Shown in pieces: positions 8,601 through 11,545 of a stretch of 11,545 nucleotides of DNA (positions within the stretch are counted from its first letter, which is position 1; each line of letters opens with the position of its first letter). The stretch covers positions 46,395 to 57,939 of the forward strand of contig NAOQ01000312.1 in the NCBI GenBank assembly GCA_002751075.1, in the 5' to 3' direction. The notes under the pieces are model-generated. The model saw nothing but the letters and a program-made list of their open reading frames with translations, was not told the DNA's origin and searched no databases. The position numbers and the translations under genes are program-made. This DNA comes from Ichthyophonus hoferi. Taxonomy: Eukaryota; Opisthokonta; Ichthyosporea; Ichthyophonida; Ichthyophonidae.

Positions 8601-11458
8601 TGTAATATATGCACACCATACCACCACTAAAGAGCTATTTGTCTGGCCAGTGGTTTGCTATTATCTCCCTTTACGACTAATCGTATTCATCCCTTCCACA
8701 TGCCAGTGCTCACACACAGCCTCTTCCCACCCTTCCCAGCCAACTAATTCTCATCATACCTTATGCCGTTTGTACATGACCTTGCCCGTGTTGGTCCCAT
8801 CATCCTCTAGATCCGTGAACACCCAGCCCACCTGTAGAGATGGTTGTCAGAGGTGACCGCAGCCAATAGGAGAGGGTATACACAAGCCAGCCTGGTATGT
8901 ACGCCCTCTATACTTATACATTATACATTGTCTCTGGGGCCAGTGCCTACCTGTGTCAGTCCCATCATTGCAGCCACACGATCAACTATTGCACTATTGG
9001 GATCGTCCAATAGCTGCAGGGCAACCTGGTTGCTCCATTGAGGGGGCTCATAGATGGCTGACACTACAGCCTTGATGCCCAGGGGCACCTCCTTGTGCAT
9101 TTCATATCTGTACACACCAGTCAGCCTCTGTCCCTTCACCTCCCCCATCTCCATCTCCCCTGTCTCCTATATCTTACCTGCCATATAACATGCCAATACG
9201 TTGACAGCCACCACTAGAGCGCCAATAGGAAAGAAATTGTTCCACAATGACGGGGCTTTCAAATTCCACATAGTCAACATGACGATATGCCTGCACAATA
9301 CCATATAAGGTTTGTGGTCCTAATGGGGGCGGGTAGCCACTGCCATTTCATAACGTGGGGAGAAGGGAAAATAGGAAGAGGGAAGAGGGAAAAGGAGTAG
9401 GCACCTGACGATTAAGGGTAACAGCACTGGGCTGACATTTGGTGCAGATACCATTGGGCCATGGGGGATGTTCGGCACATCCTGGGGTGATAGTGCACTG
9501 GAGGTCTACCCCGCCCTACAGTTAGGTAAAGTAATAAAGGCACAGCCAGGACAAGAAAACACATAGGCCTATTTACATATATTGGATATGTGATGCTTGT
9601 CGTGTGCAGGTTGTTCGGACTCCTGTATATACTATATAATATGTACCACAAGCATTGTAATATATGACCATACAGACTTTAGGAGAGATGCGTCTGCTAT
9701 AGGGGGGAGATGTATGTGCATGTGAATAACATTAGGGTATCTAAACCTGGTTAGATATTTCCGTGTGATAATATGTTATAGTGCTAGTGTTCCTATCCCT
9801 CCCTGCATATATCCCAAGGCTGAGCCCCCTAAAAGTATAGAAGGTCTCGCCTGTTTCTTTCATTTACGGAAAGATTTATGTATATTTGTATAAGGCAATG
9901 TGTATCGTATGTGGCCATTCTCATATCTATATTAGGCCCTGCACAGGTACAACCGATAGCATGTGTCATTAAACAAGTCCATCAGTTACCATGTAGGGAC
10001 ATATAGCGTAGATACGATGGACCCCACAAACCATTCCTAGTCATTAGTCCTTACCAGAGAGAGGAGAGAACTTTCCCTTGTCCAACCCCCCTGTCTGTTT
10101 ACGTATCCAAGAATGGAACGACAGGTGCTTTATTCCTTTCTCAGTTAGGTATTGGCCGTCGTAGGGCTGGGGATTAGGTCAGGATCATTACCCACATAGC
10201 AATCGGATATTAACTACATACCACCACGTCTCAACCACTTACAAGCCGCATAGCTATACATCATCATATCTCTCATACCCATCATAAATACCAGGAAATG
10301 TAAAAATAATATACATAAGTCACATAAACAAAAGAATTCATCAACCACAATAGCTAAAACCTATATACATACCCAAACAACCAATCAATCTAAAACACAC
10401 ATATAAGGCTCTCACCTCTAGAGGTACACAGTTTTCACACATGCCATTCGGTCCGTGCCTGCATCTAAAAATGGTAGATAACACATAGAGAAGGGGGGAG
10501 GGGGAGAACAGGAAGATATCAGTATTGACTTTTAGCCTGGCTTACTCTTTGGACCTCTATCATCAGTTGTATTATCTTTCTGACCCTCTTTCATAAATTA
10601 CCATAACCTGTTCTAGGTAAACTTAAAAACAAAAGGATAATGCAGGCTAGACTACAAGTCTCCAGTAGTAAACGTAATAAAAACATACCCTATGGACTGT
10701 TTCTCTCTCTTTATTAGGCCACTCTCCTTAGTCAACAGTACATCCACTGTGTCCTCAACCACTGCCATCTCCTCCTTCTTGACCTCTTCCTTACCTTTGG
10801 GAACAAGTTCTTCCTCTCTGGTACTGGACAACTTTTCTATTGTGACAACGAGGATATCACCATGCCTGTGTCCCAATAGAACTTAGCCCCCCACCTCCTC
10901 CTAACCTTCTGCAAGCCAACCTTCTCATCCCTAGACCTAAGTGGGTAGCTACCTACCTAAGACCAAGGGCCTTTACAGAGGCTCCTCTACTCGGCAACTC
11001 CCTAGACTCTCCCTCCTTGTGAAGGCTAAAGGTCCCTACCTGGTGACCAATTATAGGCCCTAACTGTCACCACCCCCTTCACCGTTAGAGAGTTTATCTT
11101 CTATGTCCCAGAATCAGACAAGCTGGTATTTGTTAGTCAACCACTGACTAAATATAAAGATGTATAAACTCTTGTTCCAGTCCCCACCTATGACTTTTAA
11201 GCTCATGACTAAAAGAAGAAACAAGAAGAATTGAGGGTCCGCAAGGAGTAGAACAGTGAGAGGGCAAAGACTTTTGAAAGAAAAATACATGTTACTGAAC
11301 CTTCTGCAATAGAGACTGGATAGCTTCATTCTCTGTAGTCTCCACTCGCTTCATACCGTCAGGGCAGCGGGCCCTAAGTATCTGTTGGGATAATATTAGG
11401 CCTTATTTCTTTCTGTACCCTTCCACCCACTCCCTCATCTACTTACCATCTTGGACAT
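5536..11458 (-). CDS. NPLOC4: NPL4, ubiquitin-binding cofactor of p97/VCP (complete, 17 coding exons)
   Basis: NPL4 pairs with UFD1 and the AAA ATPase p97/VCP to recognise and unfold ubiquitinated proteins, for example in ER-associated degradation and chromatin extraction. The coding exons on the minus strand, 5' to 3', are 11458-11447, 11381-11301, 11063-10957, 10865-10689, 10464-10416, 10166-10055, 9505-9405, 9290-9178, 9107-8951, 8831-8760, 8552-8426, 7866-7767, 7398-7266, 7086-7024, 6657-6478, 5933-5822 and 5672-5536. They sum to 1833 bases (610 residues plus TAG), against about 608 in human. Every intron is GT-AG and the phases join without a frameshift or stop. Domains: ubiquitin-like about 1-80, linker to 126, zinc clusters 127-138 and 183-203, MPN from about 214, helical C-terminal domain about 470-560, NZF 586-605. 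The match to human NPLOC4 was made from memory. The exon 2 donor and the exon 15 acceptor are the least certain junctions. The gene looks intact. Confidence 0.95.
5822..5933 (-). CDS. NPLOC4: NPL4 exon 16 (C-terminal helices, residues 529-566)
   Basis: This exon encodes [37 protein letters not shown]. It aligns with human SISLLLEAVRTRNEELAQTW and KRSEQWATIEQL. The donor ACAG|GTAAGT is strong. A weaker GT six bases upstream keeps the same phase and would remove two residues. Confidence 0.92.
5934..6477 (-). other. NPL4 intron 15 (544 bases)
   Basis: This is a phase-0 intron starting with GTAAGA and ending in TTATAG. It contains a C-box-like ATGATGA and a D-box-like CTGA 76 bases apart near its 3' end, without a terminal stem. 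Nothing else is recognisable. Confidence 0.8.
6478..6657 (-). CDS. NPLOC4: NPL4 exon 15 (C-terminal domain, residues 469-528)
   Basis: This exon encodes [20 protein letters not shown], then [20 protein letters not shown] and [26 protein letters not shown] and [12 protein letters not shown] match human FPIENR and [12 protein letters not shown]. The acceptor AAATAAG has no pyrimidine tract. It is chosen because it gives phase 0 and lies just downstream of an in-frame stop. Confidence 0.92.
6658..7023 (-). other. NPL4 intron 14 (366 bases)
   Basis: This phase-0 intron has no recognisable content. I looked for an additional small exon. A GTAAGT at 6679-6684 follows a short AG-bounded stretch, but reading that stretch in phase 0 meets a stop, so none was added. 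Confidence 0.75.
7024..7086 (-). CDS. NPLOC4: NPL4 exon 14 (variable loop, residues 448-468)
   Basis: This exon encodes [19 protein letters not shown] then TQ, and follows EYLIVN where human has ITTTFPKDP. It is Pro/Ser-rich. Together with the start of exon 15 the loop is about twelve residues longer than in human. The acceptor CCCTTAG and donor GTAACT fit phase 0. Confidence 0.82.
7266..7398 (-). CDS. NPLOC4: NPL4 exon 13 (end of MPN/core, residues 403-447)
   Basis: This exon encodes [20 protein letters not shown] and ends [10 protein letters not shown]. It matches human YAKESSSEQYVPDVFY and LPVEYLIIDI. The acceptor is ACGCAG and the donor GTGAGT, phase 0. Confidence 0.95.
7399..7766 (-). 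other. NPL4 intron 12 with tandem repeat
   Basis: This phase-2 intron is 368 bases long and about 40% of it is a 9-bp tandem array. No coding sequence is seen outside the array. Confidence 0.85.
7551..7700. repeat. 9-bp tandem repeat, consensus TACCCTATA
   Basis: About fifteen units of TACCNTATA lie in tandem, including three exact TACCGTATA copies at 7586-7612 and TACCCTATA or TGCCCTATA copies from 7622 onward. A variant block CATTATACCCTATATA recurs 98 bases apart (7563 and 7661), a sign of higher-order duplication. Because nine is a multiple of three, each frame stays open and translates as Ile-Tyr-Pro-like repeats. Those open frames are not genes. Confidence 0.95.
7767..7866 (-). CDS. 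NPLOC4: NPL4 exon 12 (MPN domain, residues 370-403)
   Basis: This exon encodes [20 protein letters not shown] and [12 protein letters not shown]. It aligns with human PDNQVHFEGYQVSNQCMALVRDECLLP. The acceptor is GGCGTAG, the donor GTATGT and the following intron phase 2. The 559-base intron before it and the 368-base intron after it are among the longest in the gene. Confidence 0.96.
8016..8031. repeat. Short perfect inverted repeat
   Basis: TGTACAC and GTGTACA flank a two-base centre, forming a 16-base near-continuous palindrome in intron 11. It may be chance. Confidence 0.5.
8409..8421 (-). promoter_or_regulatory. RFX X-box-like palindrome in intron 11
   Basis: The minus strand reads GTTGCCTAGCAAC, a full match to the X-box pattern GTNRCC-N-RGYAAC bound by RFX factors. 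It begins at intron base +5 of the intron 11 donor. Function is unproven, because most known X-boxes lie near promoters of ciliary or immune genes. Confidence 0.3.
8426..8552 (-). CDS. NPLOC4: NPL4 exon 11 (MPN domain, residues 328-370)
   Basis: This exon encodes [38 protein letters not shown] and IAISG. Human has DTYFLSSEECITAGDFQNKHPN and DGHFGSKFVTAVATG. The acceptor is CCACAG and the donor GTTAGT, phase 1. The donor bases overlap an X-box-like palindrome at 8409-8421. Confidence 0.96.
8760..8831 (-). CDS. NPLOC4: NPL4 exon 10 (MPN domain, degenerate active-site segment, residues 304-327)
   Basis: This exon encodes [20 protein letters not shown] and KRHK, matching human VGWIFTDLVSEDTRKGTVRY. 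In active JAMM proteases the HxHP zinc motif lies at this place. Here it reads VFTD, so the domain is a scaffold without peptidase activity, as in all known NPL4 proteins. Confidence 0.96.
8951..9107 (-). CDS. NPLOC4: NPL4 exon 9 (MPN domain, residues 251-303)
   Basis: This exon encodes [20 protein letters not shown] and then [16 protein letters not shown] and [12 protein letters not shown]. It is the best-conserved block and aligns with human YTEHKDIPLGIRAEVAAIYEPPQ and LELLEDP. The open frame runs on upstream into the intron, but the split codon AG|A shows that the exon starts at 9107. Confidence 0.97.
9178..9290 (-). CDS. NPLOC4: NPL4 exon 8 (start of MPN domain, residues 214-251)
   Basis: This exon encodes [20 protein letters not shown] and then [18 protein letters not shown]. 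It matches human YRHVDNIMFE, FLDFWRKTG and GYLYGRY, the first strands of the MPN fold. It is followed by a 70-base phase-2 intron, one of the two shortest in the gene. Confidence 0.96.
9405..9505 (-). CDS. NPLOC4: NPL4 exon 7 (second zinc cluster, residues 180-213)
   Basis: This exon encodes [12 protein letters not shown], then [20 protein letters not shown], nearly identical to the human signature [19 protein letters not shown]. The ligands are Cys183, Cys189 and/or His192, Cys200 and Cys203. An upstream AG ten bases earlier would shift the frame. The second AG (GGGGTAG) gives the phase 1 and residue count that match the family. Confidence 0.95.
9506..10054 (-). other. NPL4 intron 6 (549 bases)
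   Basis: No exon, RNA gene or element is recognisable inside this phase-1 intron. Near its 3' end a branch-like CCTAAC is followed by two AG dinucleotides ten bases apart. Only the second keeps the frame. Confidence 0.8.
10055..10166 (-). CDS. NPLOC4: NPL4 exon 6 (zf-NPL4 region, residues 143-180)
   Basis: This exon encodes [20 protein letters not shown] and then [17 protein letters not shown]. It corresponds to human PFDEDYLNHLEPPVKHMSFHAYIRKL and TGGADKGKF. A branch-like CTGACCTAAT precedes the CCCCAG acceptor. The donor is GTAAGG, phase 1. Confidence 0.95.
10416..10464 (-). CDS. NPLOC4: NPL4 exon 5 (first zinc cluster, residues 126-142)
   Basis: This 49-base exon encodes [16 protein letters not shown], almost the same as human CRHGPLGKCVHCVPLE. 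Cys127, His129, Cys135 and Cys138 supply a complete zinc-ligand set of the zf-NPL4 type. The acceptor TTTTTAG and donor GTGAGA are good. Confidence 0.95.
10689..10865 (-). CDS. NPLOC4: NPL4 exon 4 (end of ubiquitin-like domain and charged linker, residues 67-126)
   Basis: The exon opens with HGDILVV, the conserved HGD turn that ends the ubiquitin-like domain. A Lys/Glu-rich stretch follows ([16 protein letters not shown]). It then reaches [19 protein letters not shown], matching human VVEDEIDQYLSKQDGKIYR. The donor is GTATGT and the next intron is phase 2. The charged linker is more polar than the equivalent human segment, as expected for a poorly conserved flexible region. Confidence 0.92.
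10957..11063 (-). CDS. NPLOC4: NPL4 exon 3 (ubiquitin-like domain, residues 32-67)
   Basis: This exon encodes the second half of the ubiquitin-like fold. [18 protein letters not shown] aligns with human FQNNGFSVYINRNKTGEI, and VKALGLR precedes HGDIL as LLKIK precedes HGDLL. The acceptor is GTGACAG and the donor GTAGGT (phase 2). It fills the gap between exons 2 and 4 with a length almost equal to human and no large indel. Confidence 0.85.
11301..11381 (-). CDS. NPLOC4: NPL4 exon 2 (ubiquitin-like domain, residues 5-31)
   Basis: This exon encodes [14 protein letters not shown] and the start of the helix ending SLLQK. It matches human IIRVQSPDGVKRIT and FLKK: the first two strands and helix of the ubiquitin-like domain that docks on the p97 N-domain. 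The acceptor is CAACAG. The donor AAG|GTTCAG is weak, but it gives phase 0, which exon 3 needs. A rival donor four bases into the intron would give phase 2. Confidence 0.88.
11447..11458 (-). CDS. NPLOC4: NPL4 exon 1 (start codon, residues 1-4)
   Basis: This short exon encodes MSKM and ends at a strong GTAAGT donor. The context ACAAAATG has A at -3, a good start context. It is followed by a 65-base phase-0 intron. The next exon continues the first beta strand, as MAESI is followed by IIRVQ in the human protein. Nothing further upstream resembles the family, so this ATG is the natural start. Confidence 0.8.
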
Positions 11459-11545
11459 TTTGTCAAGCACAAAGTATGGTGTGCTGTTGTTATTCTCTGT
11501 TCCCTGTGCTATTAACCATATATATATATATATATATATATATAT
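11459..11545 (-). promoter_or_regulatory. NPL4 5' leader and probable proximal promoter
   Basis: These bases lie directly upstream of the NPL4 start codon on the minus strand. They hold an A-rich leader and, from 11518 to the window edge, an uninterrupted AT dinucleotide run that could act as an AT-rich core promoter. No Inr or CCAAT element stands out, and the transcription start cannot be placed. Confidence 0.35.
11518..11545. repeat. (AT)n microsatellite at window edge
   Basis: A perfect AT dinucleotide run of 28 bases is cut by the end of the window, so its true length is unknown. Confidence 0.95.

Noticed and set aside
8512-9230. Three copies of GCCAATAG as CCAAT boxes
   Set aside because: Two lie in NPL4 exons and one in a short intron, none near a start site. 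They are most likely chance.
10179-10268. C/D-box-like pair in intron 5
   Set aside because: The CTGA is part of the branch-point region next to the acceptor. No terminal stem is present.
11040-11100. Alternative exon 3 for NPL4 with matching phases
   Set aside because: It fitted the frame with another exon 4 acceptor but did not resemble the ubiquitin-like domain. The exon at 10957-11063 matches it residue by residue and in length.

Overview
The window is nuclear DNA from a eukaryote, most likely an animal. It is AT-rich and non-coding in the left half. The right half holds one intron-rich gene on the minus strand. There are no prokaryotic operons, rRNA or tRNA genes, CRISPR arrays or recognisable virus-like elements. 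The gene's protein resembles metazoan NPL4 most closely. Its introns are short (65 to 559 bases), which suggests a compact invertebrate genome, possibly a sponge or another early-branching animal. That placement is inference.

Right half (11458 down to 5536, minus strand): a complete gene for NPL4 (human NPLOC4), the ubiquitin-binding cofactor of the p97/VCP-UFD1-NPL4 segregase. I rebuilt it by hand from 17 short coding exons. All junctions are GT-AG, all phases agree, and the coding length is 1833 bases, or 610 residues plus a stop. Human NPLOC4 is about 608 residues. In order the protein has an N-terminal ubiquitin-like domain, a charged linker, two Cys/His zinc-binding clusters, an MPN domain without JAMM metal ligands, a helical C-terminal domain and a final NZF zinc finger. 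The exons are too short to appear as long reading frames, so most long open frames in this half are shadows or repeat translations.

Inside the introns are a 9-bp tandem repeat (about 7551-7700), a perfect RFX X-box-type palindrome beside a splice donor (8409-8421) and a weak C/D-box-like pair (5977-6052). An (AT)n run closes the window, about 60 bases upstream of the NPL4 start codon.

Left half (1-5295): no gene can be named. The first 600 bases are purine-rich on the plus strand. On the minus strand they hold two phase-compatible candidate exons of an unrecognised gene that may continue past the left edge. Positions 610-2500 are very AT-rich, with microsatellites and a G-run cluster. Positions 2500-5295 show a base-skew switch near 4.4 kb but no convincing coding signal.
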